Assembly (NCBI GenBank): GCA_030159075.1
Contig: BROG01000128.1
Coordinates: forward strand, 300,501-364,500
DNA length: 64,000 bases
Reading direction: 5' to 3'
Origin: Atrina japonica
Lineage: Eukaryota; Mollusca; Bivalvia; Pterioida; Pinnidae
Shown: piece after piece, positions 11,720-24,237 of the stretch
How the letters are laid out: the number at the start of each line of letters is the position of its first letter
How positions within the stretch are numbered: position 1 is the stretch's first letter
Notes under the pieces: model-generated
The model's database searches: none
The model's input: the letters and a program-made list of their open reading frames with translations, nothing else
What the model was told of the DNA's origin: nothing
Made by a program: the position numbers and the translations under genes

Positions 11720-14700
11720 TGTATTTTTAAAGTACGTATGTACTAATTTTGTTTTATTCTTCTGTATCAAAATTAGTTTTTCATCAATTTGTGGATATGA
11801 AGTAATGATAATCACTGCATATTATGTACTGACAAATATCTATCAATTATTTTCATTATCCTCTACTTAGAAGCAATATAAAATGCAAAACTAACTAAAA
11901 TTTGCCCATAGCTCGGTTCAATTCCCTGGCGCAAAAGAAAGTAACGAATTCACTAGCTGTTGATGATTTAAGGTTAAGATTCATATAATTGCTATATGAG
12001 CTCATGGTCGCAATGAATTTATAATTTCATTCAATATTTTAGTAAAACACAATGACGGTATCGGAGTATTTTCATTTACATGGCAATTACCATTTCAGTT
12101 CGTTGTGAAATACCCGAGTATAATTAATTTGTATGACCTGTAACCCCATAAGAACATTTTAAAAATTTAAACTCGTAATATACACTTATCATAACAATTA
12201 AAGAAATTTAAAGAGTATTTGCCAAATTTTTATGAAAATTGTTTTTATTTTCATCGCGTGGGCAGAGAAATAATATTTAACACGAGTACGTAACGCGAAT
12301 TTTAAGTACCTATTATTCTTTCTCACAAGATGAAAATAAAATCTTCATAAATATGGCAACGTAACCCCAAATGGCCGAGTGAAAAAAACACACAACTTAC
12401 ATATTTTTCGCATAGAGTTTTATTTTTCACAAATTTATTTAATTCATTAATCCTTATATTTCACTACAAAAATGTACTATAGACTTATATAAACTCATAT
12501 ATAGGATGAATATGATACCTCGAATGTTTCTCCGAAATAAGAATCGAAAATGTTCATGATTCGTGATATTCAGAGATTGAGTACTCAGTTTTGCATTATT
12601 AGAACTTTTCATTAAATCTCTAACTAGTTAAATTGTATTTTACTTTTCGGATAACAGGAACTGCGATATTAATATTCAATAATTACATAAAGATGATAAA
12701 AAATGTCATAATGTGAATAATTTCATAAATATAAAATACTCACTTGTTAGTCACTTACCGGACTAAGCGAAAATGTGGTATAAGAAAAATTGATAAATAA
12801 ATACATTATACAGATAAACATACACTAAACACAGGGCCCTAAGTAACGATATACTCAGTGATCAAGTTCAACTTTTATTTTTATCATTTTGTTTGTAAAA
12901 CTTCTAGATGTGAGATAATAGGTGATATAATCATTTTTATCACATAAAATACATTGAACCAAATCTGTTATTTCCTTATAAAAATGAAAATACCTTGAGT
13001 TTGGTACATGGTACTATATGTGTAGTCAAATATTGCTGTATTTATTTTTTTCCTTCGAACAAAATATTTCACATCATTATTTAAAATCATTTGCTGTAAT
13101 ATTTAAAAAAAAGAATTCACGTTTCAGCATAAGATGTATGTGTTTTCATCGTAAAAAGCATCAAAACATTTTCGCTTGGTATTGAGTATATTTGGCTGCT
13201 ACATCGGCCTAGATTACACAAATAACATGCAATATGTAAACTTATCGCATAGATACAGATTAAAAAGCTTCTAGACATCCCATATATTCATGCATTTTAA
13301 TTAGCAAAGTGGTGTCCTGTAAAACTAAACGCCATATCAATTTATCACTATATCGAACATAGAAGAAAAGTACTAATACGATTATTTTCTTTGGCCAGCG
13401 AATGTAAGTTGACATTTCGAAGAATACATTCCAAAGCGTACATAGGCAAACTTAGGAAATATTTCGATCAAATGAATAAAAATGACAGAAAATAGTGAGA
13501 TGACAAAATATCCAACCGAACTGAGCAATATGGTATTTACATTATATCAAAAACAGACAATATATACATAGTGACTAATACAAAATCTACAGAGATGTAT
13601 TAAACACTACTATACCAGTAACACGGACTACCTTTCCGTAATGCATTTTCCTTTCCGGATTTTCTGACATCTACGTTCTATATACTTTGACCACTTTACT
13701 TCACCTTTTCTTGTTCTTCATATCATTTACTCTGTAATTATATAAATAAATATAAAACTAATATTGTTACTTCTTGACTAAGTACGCCCTTTGCGAGAAG
13801 TGAAATAGAGTCACTTTAAATGACGTTTCAGTGACATCGTTGGGATTTTACGGGAATATGTATCATTTTGTCACCCAAAGTAACAGATCGGCAGTTTAGG
13901 GGAACAGTCAATATTATTGACATAAGCAATATACAGTTTCATTAAGAGATCACTTTTTGGCACGGATTTATTTTCAAGAAATTCATGGATATAAAAAGGA
14001 AGTTCAAATTACAATGAAAAGACAAGGTGAACACTTGATGAACACGGACCCATGGGGAAATTTGAGGTGGGTTCAGGTTTCATGGAGGAGTATCTAAGTC
14101 TTGCCGACCACCAACATCTATGTGACCGATTAGTTGGACTGAAATTAAAAAATGAAGTAAAATTTGATAGCTAGTCACAATCAACATTAGCAACTCAAAA
14201 ACTATCAAAATCATTTGCGAAACACTCAACACTTCAATCAGAGAAGCACGGTAATTACAAATAAGTTCGTTATATACTTGTTATCGATGTCAATGTCGAT
14301 TAAACATATTGAGGGCGCCATATAAAATTGGTAAATTCAAGGTATTTTTTTCAGTTAAATTTAACTGGGGATTCCACTTTTAAAAATGCGATAGACCTGA
14401 TGCAGTTCCCCCACTCTCCTGTTTTAGCAGCATACACTTTATATAAATAACAAATTAATAATTCAAATTTCATAAAATTTTGAAGAAGAGTACCGGTTAT
14501 TGTAGATGTCATTTCTAAATTAATGAAATTAAGGATACAAGAGTCAGCGCATCAACATTCTATCCAATCAATTATTTACAATTTAAAGGTAATCTTTGAA
14601 ACAATCCTTTATTGTATGACCCTCCATTGATCAGTTGAATGATAACATATAAAAAGCAAGTGCGACTGATGTATGTATAAATAAGTAATAAATTCATAGT

Positions 14701-14900
14701 GAATGATCTAAGTGAAAATGCAATTTATGATACAGAAATATAACGTACACCTAGTGACCAATGTAAATGCCAGGTATATTTAAAAACACAGGTACGGTCT
14801 TTGAATACTTTTATACTTTTACACGCATTTAGAGTAAGTGAGAGATCATTAGTATTTATTGAACTTCTGCAAATACTTCTATAATGATAATCAAAATATT
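11720..14900. other. Intergenic or intronic, nothing supported
   Basis: Roughly 3.2 kb of AT-rich sequence without a convincing exon, RNA gene or recognised repeat. It is one of the few long stretches here free of PLE or SINE debris. If a host gene spans the window, this could be intron or flank; no splice structure can be argued from sequence alone. Confidence 0.4.
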
Positions 14901-14906
14901 AATAAT

Positions 14907-14961
14907 AATCATCATGATCAACATGATCAACATGATCATCATGATCATGATCATGATCATG

Positions 14962-15004
<43 letters not shown>

Positions 15005-15084
15005 CCATCATCGATGTCGTCATCATCGTTATCATTATCATCATCATCATCGTCGTCGTCGTCATCATCGTCGTCGTCATCTAT
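14907..15084 (+). repeat. ATG/ATC-type trinucleotide array
   Basis: Imperfect ATCATGATCA units grade into (CAT)n and then (CGT)/(CAT) mixtures. Open frames rich in H, I, M or T on both strands are repeat artefacts. Confidence 0.95.
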
Positions 15085-15089
15085 ATTAC

Positions 15090-17545
15090 TACATCATATA
15101 ATCAAAATAAACAATTATTCTGAAAGTATCAGTGAATCAATACATGTCCCTACCCGAGTATTTTCCAGTGAATGGTAAGGAAATATATTAAAACCTTAAC
15201 CGGGTCTCTGTCTTTGTATAATGTTATACTGTCGTTCCGAGAGTTACCTCGCCTACTGCGAGTTTCAAAACTGTACTGACTATCGCTGTATCTTCCAAGC
15301 AGAAAAATTACATAATATCTGTTATACGTGTTTTCTTTGAACTATATAATTCACGCTTTAGTTTCGTGTTTTACTTCATTTCAATCATATGAATATTTCA
15401 TAAGAGGAACGGTTCTCGGATCAGAATAAAACTCGAATTTTCATTACTATGTGAATTAAGAAGAAGGTTCATACACTCGTTACAATAGTCAAGTACTCTA
15501 AACATCAATAGATTTTCAGACATAAAACTAATAAAATTGAATTTGCATCAAGTTCATCTACATAAACGTGTAAATTGTGAATCTTAAAATATCTATAGAT
15601 AATTGCTGTATGTGTGTGTATATATAGAAATATTCATACTATCGTTTGTTTCTTTTTTCTAATAACTCAATTTGTTAAGAATGTATTTAGAATTATACTT
15701 AATTGTGTTATATAAGCTTGACATGTGCTTGATCATCAAAGCATACGGACAATTAAGGCATATTTCTGGGCAAATGTAAATAAGAAAAAGAAATTATTGC
15801 ATTTTCTTGCATTTTATGTACTCCCGTATTGTTATTTGGAAAAGACATTGGCGTGAAACTAAACCGAAATGAAGAAGGAATTTATCATCTGTTCATCTAT
15901 TTATAACTCATCCAGAATCAAGCACCATGTTTCCAAAAATATATATCTAGATAAGTAGATCAATGAAATTTTCAACGACAGAAAACAAATATAGTTTCTT
16001 CCGAATATTCCTATATTTCAAGATATGACGAAAATTAAATGGACTATCAGTAAGTTGAAAAATAAAACAAATAATTAGAACTTTTAATGATCATTTTAAT
16101 GTAAATCTAAACAGACATATTTAATTTTATGATTTCTTATTTTCAATAAAATATATTGCTGAAGATTCTTTTCTAAAGGACTTTTAACGATGAATTATTT
16201 AACAAAATGCTCGTTCGCTCAACTAACATAATACAATGTACCTTTCATCCACCAGCATTAAAAGAGTGATTTTTTCTCAGTTACTTACCACTTTGTAATG
16301 ATTTTGAATTTCTCAACATTTAGTCATAACTGTGGTATTTTGTGTATTTGATTTTATCATTGTGTGTAAGCTATACCAGTCACAACCTTACATTTTAAAA
16401 GACATTCAAGTAAAAGAACGGTTTTCATTTTACTTACCTTTCTTTTAAAAGTGATTGACAAAATTCCAGTATAAAATGATATATATAGGCTTTAAAATTC
16501 CTATCTATCTTGTTTAGATCTTTGACCTAACTATAATAGTAAAACAACTAAACACAACTGAATTACGAAGCCATGTTCTGTAAAAACTGAACTTTTAACT
16601 GTGTCGAATTCACATACATCGCATATGCAGTATCATTACTTAATTGCTTCTCCGAAAATGAAAATGGTGAATAAATGCCGGAATTTATCTTTGGCCTATG
16701 TCACGTGTTTCGCACGCTATTAAATGTACGTTTACAAAGTACATATGGTGTCTATATTTCAGTTAATCTATTTTACCAATTTCATGTTTTTAATTTTACG
16801 TTTGAATTCACATACACTGAAAACGCTCACATATTCTGCAAACCTGAATGCATTTGTTTAAGCAAGACGTATGTTTTTTTTCAAACATCGTTTCACATCT
16901 ATAGGTTTCTCATTTGTCTTTTCATGTTTTCCAATTATTTTAATTGCGGTTATACACCTGTAAAGATATATAACGTGACTCAAAACCAGGAAGCGGCACT
17001 TTAATTTATGTGTGCCGGGTGTGTCATGCGAAAAAACAACATAAATATTTAAACATTTCCGACGGCTATAGGATATTAATTTTCAAAATGCAGATCATAC
17101 AAAAATGTATATAAACGTAACTTTAGAAATGAAAGTGTATTACTTAAAGTAATTTTCTTGCTAATTGAATGTTATACTCTTTCTTTTTTTCACGTGATAA
17201 TAGATCAGTCGGTACAAAATATTTGCAAAAAATGAAATTTTGCAAAACCCCAGTATGTTGATATATATTTACCATTTTTTCTCAAAACGTGTCAAATTTT
17301 AAATAATGCTAAAGTATACATAGCATACAGCCTAATAGAGGTTTTGTATAAGGAAACATGAATTATTGAGCATCCCATGCCAACGGAAGGAGAAGAATGC
17401 ATTAGTTTTTAATTAAGCTTCCAGATATTTCCTCGATTTACCTGCGATCTATTTCAAATGCAATGTTCACATAAATGTCACTTAAAGGTATATGACTATA
17501 TATAATTAACGGTGCAAATCCATTTTCATATAAAATGGTATAATA
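15090..17545. other. Intergenic or intronic, nothing supported
   Basis: No gene recognised. The 109-codon frame at 16675-17004 starts at a non-ATG position only if bacterial rules are applied to its neighbours, shows no domain and has F/Y-rich composition typical of chance frames in AT-rich DNA. Confidence 0.4.
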
Positions 17546-17550
17546 GATCT

Positions 17551-17865
17551 AAAGGGGCATTAGCTGTGTTCATTAAGATATATTTCAATTTTCTACTTTC
17601 ACTTGTACAATAACAAACACGAGCTATACACAGGCATAACAAATCTAATATCCCTGTATATTTTGTGAAACATCAGGTTCAGAAGGTTGAATTAGTCAAA
17701 TGCAAGTGAAGACTTGCCAACCTCGGTTTCTGAAGCAAATTTCACAAAATATATATAGGAATTTAATAATTTGTATTCTGAATATATCTCTTTTTTGTTA
17801 TTGTATATCAATATAAATGTAAAAAAGGAAAGGATTTAAAATAAATACAGCTAATGCTCCTTTTA
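17551..17865. mobile_element. Fold-back MITE, about 315 bp
   Basis: Left end AAAGGGGCATTAGCTGTG and right end ACAGCTAATGCTCCTTTT are inverted repeats. The pairing continues inward: CAATAACAAACACGAGC and CTGTATATTTTGTGAAA on the left mirror TTTCACAAAATATATATAGG and TTTTTTGTTATTGTATATC on the right. The unpaired centre is about 70 bp. No open frame of note. I see no clear target-site duplication. Confidence 0.75.
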
Positions 17866-18026
17866 TTCGATGCTGTTTCTGCTTGGGACACTCTAAACCT
17901 ATACCACAAATATTTTGGTCATAACCAATAATAATACAATTTTGAATTTCGACTTTAATTTTGATGGAAATAGAAAAACTGGCTATCTGACCACATCTCT
18001 TATTGCTATTTAAATAATTAATCTAA

Positions 18027-18428
18027 TGAATTCAATGCAAACAATGTCATTATATATGCAAAGTATTGCCTTAGAATACGATTCTTCATATCCTTCTGAC
18101 TAAAATTTATCAATAAATTGTTTGTTTCTGTAAATAAAATGACCATATGTTGAACATGTGTTGGCATGTCGAATTAGTATAGAAAAAATATAGACAGGTA
18201 ATTGATCCTTCGCCAAATGCCTTACACTGAATTCAATGCAAACAATGTCATTATATATGCAAAGTATTGCCTTAGAATACGATTCTTCATATCCTTCTGA
18301 CTAAAATTTATCAATAAATTGTTTGTTTCTGTAAATAAAATGACCATATGTTGAACATGTGTTGGCATGTCGAATTAGTATAGAAAAAATATAGACAGGT
18401 AATTGATCCTTCGCCAAATGCCTTACAC
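18027..18428. repeat. Exact tandem duplication, 2 x 201 bp
   Basis: 18027-18227 and 18228-18428 read as identical by eye, beginning TGAATTCAATGCAAACAATG and ending GCCAAATGCCTTACAC. Absence of differences in a fast-mutating, AT-rich region implies a very recent duplication or an assembly artefact. Confidence 0.95.
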
Positions 18429-18567
18429 GTGACTTTCAGTGTGCGTTTTTACGTCATTGGATTGTGACGTCATTACACACAAATGTTTGACAGACCATTC
18501 AATTGTGATATCATATTGGAAAAGTCTGCCAAAAGTTGCCATGTCAGGCATTTCGCGAAAGACAATT
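18401..18567. mobile_element. Candidate 167-bp terminal-inverted-repeat element
   Basis: AATTGATCCTTCGCCAAATG plus CCT (18401-18423) is matched in inverse at 18546-18567 (AGGCATTTCGCGAAAGACAA plus TT) with a few mismatches. Inside are TTACGTCATT and the palindrome TGACGTCA (18465-18472). The left terminal repeat also occurs alone at 18200-18222 because the 201-bp duplication includes it. Confidence 0.5.
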
Positions 18568-18989
18568 TTCAGTTGTAACTGCTTATCTATAGAAATAATC
18601 ACATTTGTTGTATAGTTGAAATATGAAATATCAAAATGTGAAATACATGTGCTTGATTCCGTTGTATCTTAAATTTCTAATTCACATTGAAAATTGACTA
18701 CTTTATGGATATTTTGATGAAATACAAACAATAACCCATAATAAGCATCTCTTACACGACGGCAGACCTTCACGTATAATTAGTTTCATTCCTGTAACCC
18801 TTCACATACAAAATAAAAGTAAATTACTGTATTGCTGAAAAAATGTGGGATAATTGTTTATAAAAACTTAAGGGAAACTAGACTCGAGTAATTTGGAGAA
18901 TTTTCCTGCGGCGACAAGAAAATCCATTAAGTTTAATTAATGACGGAATAGAAAAGGAAATCAATTAAGAATAACACATCTCTCAATGA

Positions 18990-19552
18990 GCCCGAAAACA
19001 CATCAGAACATAACTGGATCTGGAGGAACACAGCAAAACAGAACTGGATCTGTTAAAGCAAAACAGAGCATAACTGGATCTGTAGAAACGAAACATAACA
19101 TAAATGGATCTGTAGAAACAAAACAAAACACAACTGGATCTCTAGAAACAAAACAGAACTTAACTGGAACTGTAGAAACAACGTAGAACATAACTGGATC
19201 GGTAGAAACGAAACAGAACATAGATGGATCTGTAAAACAAAACATAACATAACTGGATCTGTAAAAAAACATAACATAACTGGATCTGTAGGAATACAAC
19301 AGAACAGAACTGAATCTGTACAAACAAAACAAAATATAACTTGATCTGTAGAAACAAAACAAAACATAAACATAACATAACATAAATGGATCTGTAGTAA
19401 CAAAACAGAACATATATGTAGAAACAAAACGGAACATACATTGGTCTGTAGAAACAAAACAGAACACAACTGGGTCTGTAAAACTAAACAGAACATAGAT
19501 GGATCTGTAGAAACAAAACAGAACATAACTGGATCTGTAGAAACAAAACAGA
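18990..19552 (+). repeat. 30-bp minisatellite, about 18 copies
   Basis: The unit is close to AACTGGATCTGTAGAAACAA plus AACAGAACAT. Some units lose 1-6 bp and two are truncated near 19240-19400. Long minus-strand frames reading FVSTDP-like periodic residues are artefacts of the array. Confidence 0.95.
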
Positions 19553-19572
19553 AGTAATAGTATTAGTAGTAT

Positions 19573-19645
<73 letters not shown>

Positions 19646-19658
19646 TGTAGTAGTAGTA
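19553..19658 (+). repeat. (TAG)n microsatellite
   Basis: Starts at the edge of the 30-bp array, whose last unit ends AGAAGTAATAG. TAG and TATTAG units become pure TAG further right. Confidence 0.95.
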
Positions 19659-19679
19659 TAACATATTGTTTTTATCAGG

Positions 19680-21095
19680 AAATATTGCATGTTTATATTT
19701 GAAAACTCAACGATGATTGCACAGAAGGATTAATTTGATTTGTTTGCTTAAACAGCTGTTCGATCATAACAAGTATAAACTTGAGCTTTGTTTAATTAAA
19801 GGCGACAAATTATAAATATTCATTGATAATTAAGTGTAAAATAAAACTATCGATACAAAGTTGAAACTATAACATAGTGTATTAAAACAATATTTATTGT
19901 ACTGTACCAAATAAGAACTATAGCTCTGGAGGGTACATTTTACTTAAACCAAAATCAATCCAATATTTGATATTCATCGGACCCCTGACTAGTTTACACA
20001 GAATTGTTAATTTGGCCCATATCCCGGCTTGTTGACATTTTTGGGCGATAAAATGTGACAGATATACATAGATGTTCTATTTCAACGTTACCCATTATGG
20101 AGTTATTTTCTGTCTCTCAATTCTGGGTACTAAGTTACAATCTTAGGCCTACATTTACATTTCTGTTTTTAAGTGTGTTTTTACTGTTTTTCCTGTTTTC
20201 CTTCTTCAAAGTTTGCAGTTATGAGCCTATTATTATATATGCTTTACAAGTAGCTACCAATAAGGTGGTGACCTGGCACACTGACAGTTTTGAGTTCAAA
20301 GCAAGGTTAGGTTAAAGTATTGGATATGAAAAAAAAGTCGATAGTCTTCTGGATTATGATTGAAATAGATGCTCCGTGTCTAAGAGTTTGGAAGATTGAA
20401 GATCATACAATTTTTATATTGGTTCATTTTAGAGTTCCGTCACTGCTTTTCATGATAATATGTAACGCGAATGATTACAGCGCTCTCTTCCGGTGAAAGT
20501 CCCTCCAGTTAATGTAGTGATCGAAGTGAGCAAAATATAACGACTGGATTATTCGGGATAGATAGTATACAGAGAAAGGCAGGACATTTTTACTTCCGGT
20601 TAAGCAGTTTATCAATTACATGAAAGCGAATAGCATGAAGAAATAGGTGTCAAATTTGAAAACAAGCCGACAAGAAAGTGGGGACACTGGCCATCTTTAT
20701 AAGTGAAATAATTAATCAAACTTTATCAAACTATGTCGTCAATGAAAATTTTACGAAATCGGAAGTGACCTTGCACGAGTTTCTGCTAAAGTCACACGGT
20801 CTGAGTACAATCTGTTCTGACGAAACTGAACGGAATGGAATAACGTGAAAAAGGTCTATTCTAAAATCATTATTATTACTATGACACTTCATCTTAACTT
20901 TGTAAGAGAGTTAAGTAAAACATCAAAAAGGATACCTGAAAAGTTAAAACTAATAAATGTTTGGTACTAGTTTTAAATATTTTTTACTATACACCTTTCT
21001 AAGTGTCAGAGCGATGTTGTAATTACAAATATTGATGCTCAGGACAATCGCTATTACGTTAATGTAAGATGTGTATTGTATAGTATTAACCATAA
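19680..21095. other. Intergenic, nothing supported
   Basis: AT-rich sequence without a convincing gene or repeat. Confidence 0.4.
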
Positions 21096-21099
21096 GGGT

Positions 21100-21225
21100 A
21101 TACCAGGGAACTTACAAACACAATGGATATTGACAGATACTGACATCGGGACAATCCTGAAGTGAGATGGTGTGAGAAGATCACTGGGAAGAAAACAGAC
21201 CCTGTCGACCGGTCACATCTGTTTA
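21100..21225 (-). mobile_element. Possible PLE 3' tail relic
   Basis: The order of GTGAGATGGTGTGAGAAGAT, GGGAAG and CCCTGTCGACCGGTCACATC resembles the minus-oriented PLE tail (GGGATCAGGTGCCATGGAGG, AGTAAGCATCCCCTGTCGAC, CGGTCACACC). Only the CTGTCGACCGGTCACA part is strong. Confidence 0.45.
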
Positions 21226-21239
21226 CTTATTTTTGTCTA

Positions 21240-22735
21240 TGTACATGTATATTATTTAATAACTAAAACAAATAAGTTGAACGGATGCGCACAAACAGCA
21301 TATTTTCGATTCTTCGGATTTTCATTTTTTATTATTCCACATTTTCTATGCAGGTATCATTTGACCTTATACTTTAGCCATCGATACTTCCGGTTTAAGT
21401 TTCATATATAGGATACCATAGCAGGTATATTATTTCATAAATCATGTCACAGGGTTTCAATTCTGATAAATTGTTCAGACGTTTACGCCAATTGGTTATT
21501 GACCAAACAGGAATAACAAAATAATCTGTCCTTTAGATACAACCGGTTGTTTTCGCGTATCCATGTCTTCAAAATTGCCATGCGAGTCAATAATTTCTAA
21601 ATCAAGATCCGTTGCTAGTTGTTAGAAGCAAATTATCTCGTGCATGATATTAAGTATGCGAGATAAACCCCTTCAATAAAAGACAACAATTCAACGCTTT
21701 TCGCACACCGAAATTTTTCTCTAACTACATTTTTTTTATCAATTTGAAGGCACATGACTAACAAAATTGAAGTGGCATACGAAAATCCAGAATCAAAACG
21801 GATTATGCAAAAACATGCTGTTGTGTCGTGCATGACAACCGCCTCACCCGGGCGTGACTAGTTAACATCCAGGTCATTGACAGTTGATCCTGTTTTTTCT
21901 CTTTTTAACAACTGAAATCGTCAGAAATTAATGAATCTTAATAATTGTAATTAGATACAAAAACAAAAAACAAAAAACAAAAAAAAACAGGATAACTGTA
22001 TGTTGGTTTGTATTATTATATTATAAGCTGCGTCTAATTTCCGAAGACGATGTACGGTAATACTTTGGAAAAAAGCATCCATGAAATCTAAACATTTTTT
22101 TAATTTGACTTAAGTCGTCGTCTAAGAATGCTGCTCGATGTTTTAGTGTGATATTTTTAGCATATTCGAAGCAGTACACATGTACTACAGAATGTGATGA
22201 GAGTTGCTTCCCACTGGAGACTACTTATAAAGGAACACAAAACTTCAATTGGACATAATTCAGTTCAGGAGAGAATTTTCTATACTGCGAGTGTCTCATC
22301 CATCAGGATAATCCAATATCTTCTGTAATCTTTCTACGTCACCGTGAAATAATTGTGATCTAATTATCGGACCAGAATGCTACATAAATTTCTGAATGAC
22401 TTCCATCTTTTTTACAAAAATACCCTTGAGTCCTTGTTTTCTCTCTTTACGCGAAAAAAACCCATAAAAACTTTCAGACTACACATTACATGGTGTTGAT
22501 ACTGCAAAATTCGAAACAAAAATGTAATTTGTGCAACAGTAACACAAATAAGGATTTGTAAAAGCGCACATGTTGCGACACTTCCAATTAAAAGTGATGA
22601 AATAAACTTATTCTCTATGGATCAAACAATGAATCTTATCAAAACTTTCTTCATTGATTCAAGTAATTCGTAATTCACCCCTGTCTGACTATTGTTGATA
22701 AAATAAAAACGAACAATAAAATCAATATGTCTTAA
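21240..22735. other. Intergenic, nothing supported
   Basis: No gene recognised. A short A-rich run lies near 21958-21988. Confidence 0.4.
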
Positions 22736-22740
22736 TTATC

Positions 22741-22859
22741 TTACAATAAATCATTCACGTATCTTTATTTACGTCCGATGGTCTACTTAATTCGTTTCAT
22801 TTGTGTCTCGAAATGAACACGTTTGTCTAAGAGATTTTGAAACGATTCATATCATTATA
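22741..22859 (+). repeat. Dispersed repeat D1, copy a
   Basis: GTCTACTTAATTCGTTTCAT through TTTTGAAACGATTCATATCA closely matches 24700-24775. The two copies are followed by different sequence: this copy continues for about 760 bp before resuming the shared AAAATGTTCAATAGGGATAT, while the other continues with it at once. Confidence 0.75.
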
Positions 22860-22869
22860 GGCTACGATT

Positions 22870-23011
22870 ATTGCCCTTGTTTAAGGATGACATGAATATT
22901 TGTCCAACGAGAGGCGTTATGTCACCCGAGGGTGAAGGTGAGGGTGTCATTTGAGGGTGACATAACACCTCTAGGGTGGGCAAATATCATGTCAACTCAA
23001 AACAAGGGAAA
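22870..23011. repeat. 142-bp inverted repeat
   Basis: Left arm ATTGCCCTTGTTTAAGGATG ... GGCGTTATGTCACCC pairs with right arm GGGTGACATAACACCTCTAG ... CAAAACAAGGGAAAT, leaving a loop of G-rich GAGGGTGA-like units. The GGGTGACATAA word recurs at about 23521-23545. This has the shape of a non-autonomous fold-back element. Confidence 0.7.
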
Positions 23012-23286
23012 TAATTGTTTTATCATGCCTAAAAGCAATAAAACTTAACGAACAAACTGGCCTACCTAAGTTCATAACGATTGTAACACAGTGCCATCGA
23101 TACTCAACACTATCGATGTTTTATCATTCTTTGCGTGGTTTTTAATCTTTAGCCTTAATTAAGGCTGCCTCCAGCGAATGTATTAACAACGATGTAACAA
23201 TTATGTCAAATCATTAAAATTCGGCTGTTGTTTCTCTCCATTCCAGTATGCATCGGGCAAATGTCCATTTCATAACTCATAGTTAT

Positions 23287-23455
23287 AAACATAATACCAA
23301 AGTTATAATGTTCAAGACGATCGTTTCCGTCAATAAGACTTCGGGAATTAAGCTCCAATTTAAAATGTACAAGGAAAAATGATAAATCTAAAAGTATAGC
23401 CGAAATCCGTCTAACCGCTGTAAAAAGATGACTATCTTAGCTTTAGTAGAGGTTA
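23287..23455 (+). repeat. Dispersed repeat D2, copy a
   Basis: AAACATAATACCAAAGTTAT, TTCAAGACGATCGTTTCC, TCAATAAGACTTCGG and AGTATAGCCGAAATCCGTCT occur in the same order at 42953-43165 and, shortened, at 24403-24535; a weak copy is at 27205-27300. At 43 kb it lies directly upstream of the PLE reverse transcriptase frame, so D2 may be the 5' untranslated part of that element. Confidence 0.75.
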
Positions 23456-23625
23456 AACCTAAGTACCGCATAGCCTGCTAAAAAATCGAACCGTACGCAC
23501 ATCCATTTCTGCGCACGGGAGGGTGACATAAACCGGAAAAGAGGGTAACATAAATGTTTCAGGGTGATATGAAAAACAATATGGTTTTGAATAATCAGAA
23601 GTAAAGATACATGTTAGAGGTATAA

Positions 23626-23830
23626 TGAAATAAAATGTTCAATAGGGATATATTTCCTTCCTTGGTCTGTAATCCAGAAAGCGCTCGGATGCGTGGGCAA
23701 AACTGTCTCTAGCACGTTGTCTACTATTAGTCTTACTTGACGCCATTTTTGTTGTGCAAACGATAAGAGAAGATAAAAAATGTTAACAACGTAATCAATC
23801 AGTTTTTTCCTGAAAGTGCTCAACTGATAA
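23626..23830 (+). repeat. Dispersed repeat D3, copy a
   Basis: AAAATGTTCAATAGGGATAT and GGTCTGT are shared with 24780-24825. GCGCTCGGATGCGTGGGCAA and GACGCCATTTTTGTTG through GAAAGTGCTC resemble 25755-25910. Confidence 0.65.
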
Positions 23831-23867
23831 TTTCATATGGCGTGCCAAAATAACATCAATGAGTTAA

Positions 23868-24225
23868 ACTTAGTTTTTCTCAGTTAAAACTAGTTTTTCT
23901 CAGTTAAAACTTGTTTTTCTCAGTTAAACCTGGTTTTTCTACAGTTAAACAGTTTTTCTCAATTAAACCCAGTTTTTCTCCAGTTAAACCGAGGTTTTTT
24001 TCAGTTTAATCTAGTTTTCTCAGTTAAACCTAGTTTTTCTCCAATTAAAGTTTTTCTCAGTAAAATCTAGTATTTCTCCAGTTTAATCTAGTTTTTATCA
24101 GTTAAATCTAATTTTTTCTCCAGTTAAACAGTTTTTCTCAGTTAAACTTGTTTTTTCCAATTAAACCTAGTTTTTTTCTCAGTTAAACTTACTTGTTCTC
24201 CAGTTCATCCTAGATTTTCTCGTAA
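23868..24225 (+). repeat. 20-bp minisatellite CAGTTAAACCTAGTTTTTCT, about 17 copies
   Basis: Imperfect units of 19-23 bp; CAG/CCAG and single-base T-run changes account for most variation. Related units occur in both orientations from 24238 to 24660 and as isolated pieces near 39085-39230 and 51195-51235. Confidence 0.9.
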
Positions 24226-24237
24226 CCCACATTAAGT

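Noticed and set aside
14856..15123. Histidine-, methionine- and isoleucine-rich frames
   Set aside because: Translations of a CAT/ATG trinucleotide repeat.
16675..17004. 109-codon forward frame
   Set aside because: Aromatic-rich, no motif, no neighbouring exon or regulatory sign; expected by chance in AT-rich DNA.
18986..19690. Plus- and minus-strand frames over the 30-bp array and TAG tract
   Set aside because: Periodic residues follow the repeat unit exactly; artefacts.
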